Below are positions 1-8,693 of a stretch of 64,000 nt of DNA, piece after piece. Below the pieces are notes generated by a model. It worked only from the letters and a program-made list of their open reading frames with translations, was not told the origin of the DNA and made no database searches. The stretch's first letter is position 1, and the number at the start of each line of letters is the position of its first letter. Position numbers and translations under genes: made by a program. This DNA is from Flavobacteriia bacterium (GTDB lineage Bacteria > Bacteroidota > Bacteroidia > Flavobacteriales_D > Crocinitomicaceae): NCBI GenBank assembly GCA_009924735.1, contig RFQZ01000003.1, positions 1-64,000 of the forward strand, written 5' to 3'.

Positions 1-2
1 TG

Positions 3-98
3 CATCGAATTTCGAAGTTTACCGGAAAAGAAGGTTCCATTCCCAAGGTAAATAAACTCGGAACACAAGCTTGGGCAACCCTCAAAAACAAAACAAAA
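3..98 (+). pseudogene. mfd: Inverted fragment of mfd (RNA polymerase-interacting region)
   Basis: Reading the + strand from base 3 gives about 32 codons, starting HRISKFTGKEG and ending KLGTQAWATLKNKTK. This matches the conserved end of the RNA polymerase-interacting region of Mfd; the E. coli protein has LHLIS and HKLGGDAW at the matching place (from memory). The frame runs on past base 100 only as the antisense of the mfd N-terminal part and stops near base 164. It lies head to head with the - strand mfd piece, so the two cannot be one intact gene. Either the contig end is chimeric or the gene carries a real inversion. The protein match is fairly sure; its cause is not. Confidence 0.7.
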
Positions 99-1155
99 AG
101 CACTGATAGTTTTCCTTGTTTTTTTCAAGGAGGTCCGTCCGCAGCATTTCAAAATTCTTATTGAAACTCGTTTGCGGTAAAAAATTAAATGCGATGATTT
201 CTGAGTTCTTCCACTTAGAATGTAAGCCCCATTCAATGGTAGCGGAAGCATCCAAAGCTTTTTCCAATTGTAGAGCATCAACATACAATTGATTCGGTGG
301 CGTTGGGGTCAAAACGAATTTCTTTTCGGAAAAAATTTTACTCGCTTTTTCAAATTCGGCATCTACAACGGAACGAAGTCTTTCATAATCATTGAGCCAA
401 ATACAGGTGTCCTTCCCAAGAAAGCTGAAGATGTCCGTCAAACCTTCTGAAAGCAATTCATTTTGTACATTGGGAAGAATGTTAAAGAACTTAAATTCTT
501 TGAGGGATAGCTGAGAGGCCGGGTCGAAGGTCCGAATGGACTCAACCTCATCTCCAAAAAATTCAATCCGATAAGGGACCTCATTGGCATAGGAATACAC
601 ATCAATGATTCCTCCTCTGATGGCAAATTGTCCGGGTTCATAGACAAAATCGACACTGTCAAAATGAAATTCCAGAAGTAGTTCATTTATAAATTGAATG
701 GCATAGGTCTGTCCCACCTCAATTTTCATGGTTAAGGAATCCATGTTTTTCCTGGTTGGCACTTTTTCAAACACCGCTTCAGGGTACGTAACGATGCACG
801 TTTTCTTATGAGAAGCTATTTTATCCAAGACTTCAGCCCGTGCAACCACATTGGCATTGTCAATTTCTTCAAATTGATAGGGAACTTTATAAGATGCGGG
901 AAAAAAAACAACAGAAATGGGCTCTGAAACCAAGTTCTCCAGGTCGTTGAAAAAATAGGCGGCTTCTTCTTTATCTGAAAGAATAAAAAGATTGGTCTGG
1001 GGATTGGTCTGAACGAAAGTTGCAGCGGAAAATGCAATGGAGGAACCTACATGACCTTTCCATAAGACATGCGCGTTCCCCTTGCCCAAAAAATTTTGGG
1101 TTTGTTGGTATTGAACGGACTCCTTAACAATCGAGGCAAACGATTGGTTTTTCAT
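82..1155 (-). CDS. mfd: Transcription-repair coupling factor Mfd, N-terminal part only (broken)
   Basis: Mfd removes stalled RNA polymerase from damaged DNA and recruits the UvrABC excision machinery. The 357 codons cover the UvrB-like N-terminal region, with typical segments such as VVFFPASYKVPYQ (about residue 83), YEPGQFAIRGGIIDVYSY and YRIEFFGDEVESIRTFD. A complete Mfd has over 1,100 residues, so the RNA polymerase-binding, translocase and C-terminal domains are missing. The frame follows the family up to about residue 356 (CFLFC) and then meets a TGA at 82-84, exactly where the inverted + strand mfd fragment begins. The start is the ATG at 1155. The gene heads away from fbp, which also lies on the - strand with a 44-base gap. 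Family call certain; completeness broken here. Confidence 0.9.
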   Translation of the reverse strand: MKNQSFASIVKESVQYQQTQNFLGKGNAHVLWKGHVGSSIAFSAATFVQTNPQTNLFILSDKEEAAYFFNDLENLVSEPISVVFFPASYKVPYQFEEIDNANVVARAEVLDKIASHKKTCIVTYPEAVFEKVPTRKNMDSLTMKIEVGQTYAIQFINELLLEFHFDSVDFVYEPGQFAIRGGIIDVYSYANEVPYRIEFFGDEVESIRTFDPASQLSLKEFKFFNILPNVQNELLSEGLTDIFSFLGKDTCIWLNDYERLRSVVDAEFEKASKIFSEKKFVLTPTPPNQLYVDALQLEKALDASATIEWGLHSKWKNSEIIAFNFLPQTSFNKNFEMLRTDLLEKNKENYQCFLFCF

Positions 1156-1199
1156 ACAGACCGCGAAGGTACATTAATGTGCTTTAAGCCCCTAGGATT

Positions 1200-2201
1200 T
1201 TATGATAAAAAGGACATTGCTTTTTCAACCATGTCTTTAGACCCTACATAATAGGGAACACGTTGATGTAATTTTTGGGGTATTAAATCCAAGATTCTTT
1301 CCCGACCAGTGGTCGCTAACCCCCCAGCTTGTTCAGCAATGAAGGCCAAAGGATTGCATTCATAAAGCAACCTCAATTTACCCTCCGGAGCAGTTAATAC
1401 ATCTGGGTAGATGTAAATACCCCCTTTAATGAGGTTTCTATGAAAATCCGCAACCAAGGATCCAATGTACCTTCCAGAGTAAGGTTTTCCCGTTTGGTTT
1501 TCCCTGCTTTGACAGTATTTAATGTATTTTGTGAGGCCAACTTCGCACTCGTTGATGTTGCCCTCGTTCATGGCATATAACCTTCCAATTACCGGCATTT
1601 GCATGTTGGGGTGAGAAAGACAAAATTCATCGGAAACTGGGTCCAATGTAAATCCATTTACACCTTGTCCGGTGGTAAACACGAGCATGGTAGAAGAGCC
1701 ATAAAGCACATAACCTGCACAAAGCTGATCCTTTCCAGGTTGCAACATGTCTTCCAGTGTTGCGGGCGTACCCACGGGAGATTTTCTTTCATAAATTGAA
1801 AAGATGGTCCCGATGGAGACATTCACATCGATGTTGCTTGACCCATCCAAGGGATCAAACAGGGCGATGTATTTTCCTTGTAAGGAGGTTGGGTGATCAA
1901 AAGACAAGAAATCCTCATTTTCTTCAGAAGCGATCCCACAAATTTGGTTTCCTGATTTAAACGCTTGGATAAAGGCAACATCCGCGACAACGTCCAATTT
2001 CTGTTGCTCCTCACCTTGTATGTTAGTTTCTCCTTGCGCACCGAGGATGTTGTCCACTAAACCTGCTCTGCGAATGTCGATGCTAACCGTTTTGGCTGCC
2101 TGGGTGATGTCCGAGAAAAGCTGAACTAAATCAGAAGGTTTTATGGCAAAATCTTGCTGATGGTGAAGAATAAAATCGTTTAACGTAATGTGTTTCGACA
2201 T
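1200..2201 (-). CDS. fbp: Fructose-1,6-bisphosphatase class I
   Basis: Hydrolyses fructose 1,6-bisphosphate to fructose 6-phosphate, the committed step of gluconeogenesis, in the cytosol. The class I signature is clear: the metal and phosphate loop FDPLDGSSNID, preceded by an EEN motif (ASEENEDF), then GTIFSIYERK and the late GGIYIYPD and GKLRLLYECNP segments. The ATG at 2201 (MSKHITLND) gives 333 residues, the usual length. A longer TTG-started frame from 2243 would run into the end of the upstream stress-protein gene and is unlikely. The stop of that gene lies 4 bases upstream of this ATG, so the two are probably co-transcribed. No key residue seems to be missing. Confidence 0.96.
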   Translation of the reverse strand: MSKHITLNDFILHHQQDFAIKPSDLVQLFSDITQAAKTVSIDIRRAGLVDNILGAQGETNIQGEEQQKLDVVADVAFIQAFKSGNQICGIASEENEDFLSFDHPTSLQGKYIALFDPLDGSSNIDVNVSIGTIFSIYERKSPVGTPATLEDMLQPGKDQLCAGYVLYGSSTMLVFTTGQGVNGFTLDPVSDEFCLSHPNMQMPVIGRLYAMNEGNINECEVGLTKYIKYCQSRENQTGKPYSGRYIGSLVADFHRNLIKGGIYIYPDVLTAPEGKLRLLYECNPLAFIAEQAGGLATTGRERILDLIPQKLHQRVPYYVGSKDMVEKAMSFLS

Positions 2202-2205
2202 GGCA

Positions 2206-3027
2206 TTAATCGAACCAATGGCCATAAATTTCTTGAACCTCAATCGGATTTAAGATTAAAGTCGGTATTAAGGCATCATTGGTAATAATGTATTGCTCGT
2301 ATTTAGCATTGAATACCCCAAAAATATTGTTGCGATTTAAATTCATGATTGAAATTAGGTCTGCGTTGATAAGGCTTGCATATTTAACCACCTCTTTTTC
2401 AAAATCTTTATTGGACAAAACGGTAGAATCCATTTGGATTTTACGTTCCTTAAGATAAATCTCACAAACTGTTTTGTGATCTTCTAATTGTGCTCTCAAC
2501 TCTGGGTTGGTTTCATCCGGAAGAACGATGTGAACCTTTGAATCAAAATACAATGCCAATTTAGCTACGGTAGACAGTTTTTGACGTGTCTGAATGTGTA
2601 AATCTAAAGGAACTACAATGGATTTGTACCCTCCTGGTCGAACGGGTTTATCTTGTACAATAACAAATGGAACTTGAGAGCTCGTCACTACGCGAAGGGC
2701 GTAGCTTCCTGTTATGTTTTGCCATCCCTGTGCACCGTGCGTTCCCATAAAAATCAATTCTGCCTGGTGTTCCGCTGCAAATTCTGAAATGCTATTAAAA
2801 ATATTTCCAATTCGGATGTTATTTGTGATCGTTATCCCGTCAGAAACATTTGCTGATATAATTTCATCAATTTTATCCGTTGCAGAAGAAATTTCCTTTT
2901 CATCGTTTACAACATGTAAAATATGAATGGTGGTTTTTTGATTTTTTGCCGTTTCAATTGCATGATTTAGCGCAACATCCGCTACGGAGGTAAAATCGTG
3001 GGGAACTACAAAGGATTTATGTTTCAT
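2206..3027 (-). CDS. Universal stress protein (UspA family, two-domain)
   Basis: A cytosolic universal stress protein of 273 residues, about twice the size of a single Usp domain. The first half starts KSFVVPHDFTSVADVALNHA and holds the ATP-loop-like segment IFMGTHGAQGW followed by GSYALRVVTSSQVPFVIV, which resembles G-2x-G-9x-G-S. The second half (GGYKSIVVPLDLHIQTRQK to LIPTLILNP) looks like a degenerate repeat without a clear loop. The ATG at 3027 is chosen because a -7 box at 3043-3050 would place the transcript start between the alternative TTG (3045) and this ATG. It is followed at 4 bases by fbp, which suggests joint expression. The specific role is unknown; ligand binding is inferred only. 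Confidence 0.88.
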   Translation of the reverse strand: MKHKSFVVPHDFTSVADVALNHAIETAKNQKTTIHILHVVNDEKEISSATDKIDEIISANVSDGITITNNIRIGNIFNSISEFAAEHQAELIFMGTHGAQGWQNITGSYALRVVTSSQVPFVIVQDKPVRPGGYKSIVVPLDLHIQTRQKLSTVAKLALYFDSKVHIVLPDETNPELRAQLEDHKTVCEIYLKERKIQMDSTVLSNKDFEKEVVKYASLINADLISIMNLNRNNIFGVFNAKYEQYIITNDALIPTLILNPIEVQEIYGHWFD

Positions 3028-3042
3028 GACATTAATTTTTGA

Positions 3043-3050
3043 CAAAAATA
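3043..3050 (-). promoter_or_regulatory. Promoter -7 box (TATTTTTG) for usp-fbp
   Basis: An exact match on the - strand to the Bacteroidota -7 consensus TAnnTTTG. It lies 16 bases upstream of the ATG at 3027, giving a very short leader. I find no -33 TTG at the usual 17-23 base distance. Its position argues against the upstream TTG start. Confidence 0.45.
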
Positions 3051-3071
3051 AAGGAAAGATACTATAATTTA

Positions 3072-3079
3072 TAAATTTG
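3072..3079 (+). promoter_or_regulatory. Promoter -7 box (TAAATTTG) for the GH3-like gene
   Basis: An exact TAnnTTTG match on the + strand, about 58 bases upstream of the TTG start at 3138, in the divergent gap between the stress-protein gene and the GH3-like gene. No clear -33 element is seen, so this is a consensus-only call. Confidence 0.4.
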
Positions 3080-3137
3080 AGGCAATATATTTACATGACT
3101 TTGCTCATGAAAAAAACGCACCCTTAACAAGATTGAT

Positions 3138-4667
3138 TTGAAAATTATTGGAAGCCTGTTAAAAAAAACATCTGAGATTGGTTACAAACGAATCAATCGG
3201 AAACAATTAAGCTATCAAAATCAGTTGATGGTGCTCAATGGTTTGTTAAAAAAGGCACAAAACACCGAGTTTGGTTTTTTTCATGATTTCAAAGGTTTGT
3301 TAAGTAAAAAAGATGCCGTAAGTCAGTTTCAGAATCAAGTCCCCATAATGGATTACGAAGAAGCGTACGAAAAGTGGTTACACAAAACCATTAATGGGCA
3401 TCCAGATTGCACTTGGCCCGGTAAGATTAAATATTTTGCCCTTTCCTCGGGTACGACAGGAAGCCCAAGTAAAAGAATCCCTGTTAGCATGGAAATGATT
3501 CGTTCCTTCCAACGGAGCAGCATACGCCAATATTCAATTTTACATGCATTGGATTTGGACGAAGCTTTTTTCAATGCCTCTGGCCTGGCCGTTGGAGGCT
3601 CCTCCCAAATCAAAAAAATCAACGGACATTACGAAGGTGATTTGAGTGGCATATTGAAGAAACATACCTCTTTGCTGGTCAAACCGATCACCCGGCCTGG
3701 CAATAAAATTTCTGCCATATCAGATTGGAACGACAAATTGGATGCAATGGTAGAGCGCGCTCCGAAATGGGACATTGGCATCATTGCGGGAATACCAAGT
3801 TGGTGTTTGATGTTAATGGAAAGAATCATTGAAAAATACGATTTAAACACCATTCATGACATTTGGCCAAACCTACGGGTGTATGTACACGGTGGTGTTT
3901 ACGTTGAACCCTACCTCGATCGATTAAGTAAAATATGTTCCAAGGAAGTATTCTTGCTCGATACCTATTTAGCCAGTGAAGGGTATTTTGCTTTTCAGGT
4001 AAGTCCGAACCAAAAAGGCATGAAAATCATGATGAACAATGGAATATTTTTTGAATTTATTCCTTTTGATTCGAGGTATTTCAGTGAGGATGGCGAATTG
4101 AAATCGAATTATGATGCCTTAACGATTAGCGAAGTAAAAGAAGGCGTGGATTATGCGTTGGTAATTTCTACAAATGCGGGACTTTGGCGTTATTTAATTG
4201 GGGATTTGGTGCGTTTTGTTGACGTTAGAGATTCTCGATTGATTATTTCAGGAAGAATTAAACAATTCCTAAGTCTTTGTGGAGAGCATTTGTCCTTGGA
4301 TAACATCAACCAAGCATTAAAAAAAGTCAGTGACGTCAATCCCTCCTTTGAGCCAGAATTTACCATTTTCGTTGACAAAGAGGCTCAATTGCATCATTGG
4401 TATTTTGAACAATCCAACGACCAAATCGACCCAGAACGCCTGCTGTCAAAAATTGACCAAGAGCTTTGTAAATTAAACGACGATTACAAATCCGCAAGAA
4501 AATACAGTTTGGCAAATCCAAAAATCACCCTATTACCGAAAGGCATCATTTATGAATACATGAATTCATTGGCGAAATTAGGTGCCCAGAATAAAATGCC
4601 CAGGGTATTAAATGAATCTCAAGCGGAAAATTGGCATGCTTTTTTAAAAAAAGCAGGATTGATTTAA
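3138..4667 (+). CDS. GH3-like acyl-adenylating enzyme (GH3 auxin-responsive promoter family)
   Basis: 509 residues of the GH3 fold, an adenylate-forming superfamily known in plants for joining amino acids to jasmonate or auxin. The bacterial members are mostly uncharacterised. The nucleotide-binding motif SSGTTGSPSKRIPVS is at about residues 103-117, and later GH3 blocks follow (VYVHGGVYVEPYLDRL, YLASEGYFAFQ, LWRYLIGDLVRF, GRIKQFLSLCGEHLS). No ATG is available before the conserved N-terminus; the frame begins with TTG at 3138 (MKIIGSLLKK), which matches the usual family start. It ends tail to tail with the PorP/SprF gene, sharing the bases TTAA so that both stops overlap. Substrate unknown; some acyl-amide or acyl-ester ligase reaction is inferred. 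Confidence 0.9.
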   Translation: MKIIGSLLKKTSEIGYKRINRKQLSYQNQLMVLNGLLKKAQNTEFGFFHDFKGLLSKKDAVSQFQNQVPIMDYEEAYEKWLHKTINGHPDCTWPGKIKYFALSSGTTGSPSKRIPVSMEMIRSFQRSSIRQYSILHALDLDEAFFNASGLAVGGSSQIKKINGHYEGDLSGILKKHTSLLVKPITRPGNKISAISDWNDKLDAMVERAPKWDIGIIAGIPSWCLMLMERIIEKYDLNTIHDIWPNLRVYVHGGVYVEPYLDRLSKICSKEVFLLDTYLASEGYFAFQVSPNQKGMKIMMNNGIFFEFIPFDSRYFSEDGELKSNYDALTISEVKEGVDYALVISTNAGLWRYLIGDLVRFVDVRDSRLIISGRIKQFLSLCGEHLSLDNINQALKKVSDVNPSFEPEFTIFVDKEAQLHHWYFEQSNDQIDPERLLSKIDQELCKLNDDYKSARKYSLANPKITLLPKGIIYEYMNSLAKLGAQNKMPRVLNESQAENWHAFLKKAGLI

Positions 4668-5689
4668 CGAATCTTACGCGTTGAAAACATTCCATTTTTG
4701 GTGAATGCATACGCCAAAGAAAACTCAATGGAACTCCTGTAAGCCTTAACGCGTTTTGACAATTCTTGGTCGTAAGAAAATCCGAATTGGAATCCCCCTA
4801 AATCCAAATAAACAGTGGGTGAAATGGCTCCTGAAGTTCGTGCATAGAGGCCCGCGCAGAGCCATGCATCGTTTTTCAATCGTGTAAGTTGAGCGGTGCG
4901 TTTAAACATAAATTTAAGGAGCGCGCCAAAATTACCTTCGTAGTGCTTTCCTTGTAGGGTTTGCGCTGTTTTTAACTCCAGAAGGATGGTTGAATTCAAA
5001 GAAAGTTCGGTTTCTGCATGAATGCCCCATTTTCGCTTCAACCGATCGTTAGAAATCGCATTGTATCTTAATTTTGGAGATGTAATGTGTTGGGAAAAGA
5101 CACCGATGCAAAAGGATTTTGCATTGGATTGGGATATGTTCGCGTTTCGCTTGTCAAAGGAATAAGCCAAACCTAAGCCTGCATCGACAAATCCGAAGGT
5201 GGTAAAGTCCACCGTTTCATTCGCAGGTGCAGAGGGGTCGAAAATGCTTCCATTCCACTGAGAGTAATAGGTCAAGCGAGAAAAATCTGCCGTTCGATTG
5301 GTAAAACTCGTTTGCAATCCGGCAGAAAACTTACTGTTTTTTGAAACCTTTACGTTCCCGCTTAGGCTTGCGCCAAAAGAGGTGTTTCCAAACCGAGCGT
5401 CGCCACCAACGTCTCTTAAAAAATGGGCACCAAAACCCACAAAAGACTTTGTGTCCAGTTTATTCTTACCATAGGTGCATTCTACCGCTGCCAAGGAGGT
5501 TGTGAATTGGGTTCCAGCAGTTATCCACTGGTTACGATTTTGGACCGTAAACCTCTCAAACCCATCAAAATTGCCTACCAAAGACGGGTTTAATAACATC
5601 AACGACCTGTCAAATTGGGTGAAATGAAAGTCTTGTGCCCATGGAGAAAAGCACAATACAAACAATCCTAAGGTAAACGATAATTTCAT
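4664..5689 (-). CDS. PorP/SprF family type IX secretion outer-membrane protein
   Basis: 341 residues with a signal peptide (MKLSFTLGLFVLCFSPWAQ) followed by the family start DFHFTQFDRSLMLLNPSLVGNF. The rest alternates like a beta-barrel and contains family blocks such as FVGFGAHFLRDVGGD and GLGLAYSF. PorP/SprF proteins sit in the outer membrane and serve the type IX machinery, typically anchoring or exporting a partner that carries a type B C-terminal domain. Such a partner is encoded directly upstream: its stop and this ATG share one base (TAATG), so translation is probably coupled. The genome probably holds several paralogues, and this one is likely dedicated to its neighbour. The 3' end overlaps the convergent GH3 gene by 4 bases. 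Confidence 0.93.
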   Translation of the reverse strand: MKLSFTLGLFVLCFSPWAQDFHFTQFDRSLMLLNPSLVGNFDGFERFTVQNRNQWITAGTQFTTSLAAVECTYGKNKLDTKSFVGFGAHFLRDVGGDARFGNTSFGASLSGNVKVSKNSKFSAGLQTSFTNRTADFSRLTYYSQWNGSIFDPSAPANETVDFTTFGFVDAGLGLAYSFDKRNANISQSNAKSFCIGVFSQHITSPKLRYNAISNDRLKRKWGIHAETELSLNSTILLELKTAQTLQGKHYEGNFGALLKFMFKRTAQLTRLKNDAWLCAGLYARTSGAISPTVYLDLGGFQFGFSYDQELSKRVKAYRSSIEFSLAYAFTKNGMFSTRKIR

Positions 5690-8184
5690 TAGCGAATAAG
5701 GGTTATGTTCCCCGAATAAACCTTTTTCTTCCCTGTTTTAAAACGAACGTCCGCCATGTAGGCATACACGCCGCTGTTACAATCCATGCCTTTGTAGCTT
5801 CCATCCCACCTTAGGTTTTTATCGTCTGATTGAAAGAGGGTGTTTCCCCAACGATCATACACATAAAAGACAAAATCTTGAACGTCATCTCCAACAATGA
5901 TTCCATATTGTTCATTTTGAAGGTCCCCAACACCATTAGGTGAAAAGGCTGTTGGAAAATGAATCCCCGTCACCCCAGTTGGATTTACTGTGGTGTCCAA
6001 AGGTAAAAAAACCGCAACCAGGTTTTCTGGGGCATTAATGATTACAGAATTGGTATCGCTATCAAAGGGAAGCAACAATGGGCCGGTGGCATATACCCAA
6101 TGACTGAAAACAAAGCCTGTTTTTGCTTTGGCGACAAGATTTGTTTCTATCCCACCAAAATAAGTGGTCGCCCATGGGTATGTGGGGGCCCAAACAGAAT
6201 TCACTTTAATTTCTCCCGAATTGGGTGGAGAAACATTAAAGGTAACGGCATGAGGTCCGGTTAACGAATAACAATCTACCAAACCTTGGGTAAGGGCTGT
6301 ACATCTGGCGTTCATAAAATCCCTCAAAAGCTGGACATTGGTGTTCCATTCAGCGAGGGTTCCTCCCCATTTACCCACCTGTCCTGGCATTTCGGGTGCA
6401 ATTTCGGCAATCATGCTATCGAGTAGCCCAATGGCATAGCTACAACTTAATTTTGTATTTAAGAGATCTATGTAACGTGTAATGTAATACTGATGTACTT
6501 CGGGATTTTCATTGATAAGTTTAGATAACAAGGTCGTATGCCCTTGTCCTCCGGGATCGGGAAGGTTTTCTGCGTTACATGGATCGGCGTCAGGAGCGGT
6601 GGATGGCACGCCGGTATAGTTGATGTAATGACCAAAGGTTGCATCAAGATCCCAAAGGGCGTAACGCCATTTTTTTTCATTTCCAGCGGTATCGATGCCT
6701 CTCCACCAGGCTGTATTCCAATTAAGCCAATCGGTAGTTACACAATAAGAATTTAACATAAAATAATCCGCCAAGGAGCGCCAATTCAAAAGGCTGTCCA
6801 CATGTTGAAAATTGGACGCAACCCCCATATTGTTTGATTGAATGTAGCCTTTCAAATTGTTCCAGTTGTTAAGGGCATTGGGCGCACCATATTCTTCCCA
6901 TGTTCCACCCCACGTTTTTAGGTATTCAATGTGATAACGGTCTTGGTTGGAATAGTATTCCGTAAAATCATGGTCATCAGCCTTCTCTCGAATGTCGTAT
7001 ACGCCCCAATACTGACCATTCAAATACAACACACAAGGCCTCCAGGTTCGTTCATCTAAGCGAAGGTCAGCGCGGGCAGAAAGTTCATGCACAAAAGCAT
7101 CGCGGATGTGGGCACCCCCAGAGAAGGGATAATTGTCGTTGGCAGCTGCTTTTAGGATAAGGCGTTGAAATTTTGTCCTGGTTTTATAGGGGAAAATGGG
7201 GTGTTCAATGTCGCCATTGTATCCATATTGATCGCGATTTATGTAATCAAACCCTCGTTGGGCATAGGCCCAGGAATCGTTCCCATGTTTGTTAAAATCC
7301 CCTTGTCCCTCATCGATGAAAACACCATTGTCTTCGAAGAACTCAAAAGCCCCGATGTTACTGGTAGGACCTTGGTTTCCATTGGCAATTAAATCATAAA
7401 TTCCGACATCACAAATGGAAATAACCGGAATTGTGTGTGTGACATTGATGAAATACGTATTGGTTTCAACAAAGGATGGCAAATTTGCGGAAAGACAGAT
7501 GGCTCTTAGCACCGTTGTAGTGGAAATTGATAGGGGTCCAACGTACAGATTTGAAGCCGCCGTGGGCGTTGAACCATCTAAGGTATACCTTATGGTAGCG
7601 CTTGGATTGCTGCACGAGATGGAAACGGTTTGTCCAGATGGATAAAATCCAGGAGCGAGGCTAAATATGGGCTTAGGGGTGTAAAAAGGAATTGCACCGA
7701 CATTGGGGGCATTGGGGGTTGGGGTTGTGAAAAGCGAAAAAGTATTTGCGCCATTGGTGGTTCTTCCAACCGAATGGTTTTGTTGCGTAAGGTGGACGAT
7801 TTTAAATGAATCCACAACCGCCAACGCGGGATTGCTAAGAATGATCCATTCTCCATCGGTTTGAGAAAGGTTAAAATTGGGGTGCAATTCATTCCCGTTG
7901 ACCAAGTTTCGTTTGGAGCAAAAAACCATTGCATAGCCATTTGGCGCAATGGTTCCCGAGGGGATGGCCCACTTCGTTAGGTTGGTGGGGCGGTCAGACA
8001 AATACCAACCTGAAAGATTAACATTGGAACCTGAGACATTGATCAATTCAATCCAATCTTCATTTTGACCAAAGGCATCGACGGGTCCGGTAATGTTGGA
8101 ACAAGAATACTCATTGATCTTGATTTGACCCCAAGAAGACGAGAGAAAAAACAGGAACATAAAGGACACTAAAAACATTCTCAT
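5689..8184 (-). CDS. Secreted CotH-kinase/lamin-tail protein with type B T9SS sorting domain
   Basis: 831 residues, in order: a signal peptide (about 1-19, ending SSSWGQ); a lamin-tail domain (about 20-135, KINEYSCSN, DWIELINVS, LSGWYLSD); a chitobiase/hexosaminidase C-terminal-like domain (about 170-245, IRYTLDGSTPT); a CotH domain (about 340-620); a PKD-like stretch; and a C-terminal type B sorting domain (about 740-831, FPTAFSPNGVGD, YDRWGNTLFQ, SGVYAYM). The CotH part carries the conserved WDLDATFG metal-binding motif; CotH proteins are atypical surface kinases in spore coats. The product is inferred to leave the cell through type IX secretion with help from the adjacent PorP/SprF protein. 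Target unknown. The domain borders are estimates. Confidence 0.92.
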   Translation of the reverse strand: MRMFLVSFMFLFFLSSSWGQIKINEYSCSNITGPVDAFGQNEDWIELINVSGSNVNLSGWYLSDRPTNLTKWAIPSGTIAPNGYAMVFCSKRNLVNGNELHPNFNLSQTDGEWIILSNPALAVVDSFKIVHLTQQNHSVGRTTNGANTFSLFTTPTPNAPNVGAIPFYTPKPIFSLAPGFYPSGQTVSISCSNPSATIRYTLDGSTPTAASNLYVGPLSISTTTVLRAICLSANLPSFVETNTYFINVTHTIPVISICDVGIYDLIANGNQGPTSNIGAFEFFEDNGVFIDEGQGDFNKHGNDSWAYAQRGFDYINRDQYGYNGDIEHPIFPYKTRTKFQRLILKAAANDNYPFSGGAHIRDAFVHELSARADLRLDERTWRPCVLYLNGQYWGVYDIREKADDHDFTEYYSNQDRYHIEYLKTWGGTWEEYGAPNALNNWNNLKGYIQSNNMGVASNFQHVDSLLNWRSLADYFMLNSYCVTTDWLNWNTAWWRGIDTAGNEKKWRYALWDLDATFGHYINYTGVPSTAPDADPCNAENLPDPGGQGHTTLLSKLINENPEVHQYYITRYIDLLNTKLSCSYAIGLLDSMIAEIAPEMPGQVGKWGGTLAEWNTNVQLLRDFMNARCTALTQGLVDCYSLTGPHAVTFNVSPPNSGEIKVNSVWAPTYPWATTYFGGIETNLVAKAKTGFVFSHWVYATGPLLLPFDSDTNSVIINAPENLVAVFLPLDTTVNPTGVTGIHFPTAFSPNGVGDLQNEQYGIIVGDDVQDFVFYVYDRWGNTLFQSDDKNLRWDGSYKGMDCNSGVYAYMADVRFKTGKKKVYSGNITLIR

Positions 8185-8253
8185 AACAGTACCTTAATAA
8201 TACGCAAGTTACGTTAATTTAATTTGAATCGCGAAGAGCCAAAATTTTTTGCT

Positions 8254-8261
8254 TAGTTTTG
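8254..8261 (+). promoter_or_regulatory. Promoter -7 box (TAGTTTTG) for the lipoprotein gene
   Basis: An exact TAnnTTTG match on the + strand, 24 bases before the ATG at 8286. It overlaps an alternative TTG start at 8259, so that start could hardly be in the transcript. No -33 TTG is seen at standard spacing. Confidence 0.45.
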
Positions 8262-8285
8262 AATGAATCTCAATATAAGAAATGT

Positions 8286-8693
8286 ATGAAAAAATTTCGA
8301 TTAATAACAGTATCTATCGCACTGGGATTCCTGTTTTTAGGTTGTTCAAAAACCGAAGGGGTTGGTGGGAAGGCGAAAATTCAAGGCGTATTCATGGCCA
8401 ATTATTATTCGGACGCAATGTTAACGCAATTCACTGGCAAGGGACCGGTTTCAAATGACAATGTGTTTATTGTTTACGGCACAGAAGATTCTTTCTATGA
8501 TGACAATGTAAAAACAAGTTTTGACGGGAGTTTTGTTTTCAGTTATTTGAAACCAGGAAAATATACCCTGTTTACCTATGAGAATTGCTATCCTTGTGCA
8601 AGTTTAACCAAGGAGAAACTCATCGAAGTAGAAATCACGAAAAAGGATGAAGTCATTGACATTGGTGAAGTTTTACTTAAAAAACACCAATAA
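8286..8693 (+). CDS. Small lipoprotein of unknown function
   Basis: 135 residues from the ATG at 8286 (MKKFRLITVSIALGFLFLGCSK). The segment FLFLGC is a good lipobox, so the mature protein should be lipid-anchored at the cysteine near residue 20. The remainder looks like a small beta-sandwich: the late segment FDGSFVFSYLKPGKYTLFTY resembles carboxypeptidase-regulatory or SpaA-like folds, which commonly end in a G.Y.l motif. A CYPC pair follows. The next gene (DUF2490) starts inside its 3' end, so both are probably made together. I do not recognise a specific family. Confidence 0.75.
   Translation: MKKFRLITVSIALGFLFLGCSKTEGVGGKAKIQGVFMANYYSDAMLTQFTGKGPVSNDNVFIVYGTEDSFYDDNVKTSFDGSFVFSYLKPGKYTLFTYENCYPCASLTKEKLIEVEITKKDEVIDIGEVLLKKHQ

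Noticed and set aside
2202-2243. Longer fbp start (TTG at 2243)
   Set aside because: It would overlap the stress-protein 3' end by 38 bases; MSKHITLND at 2201 fits the family and follows the stop by 4 bases.
8259-8285. Upstream TTG start of the small lipoprotein
   Set aside because: It lies within the promoter -7 box, and adding nine residues would place a charged stretch before the lipoprotein signal.
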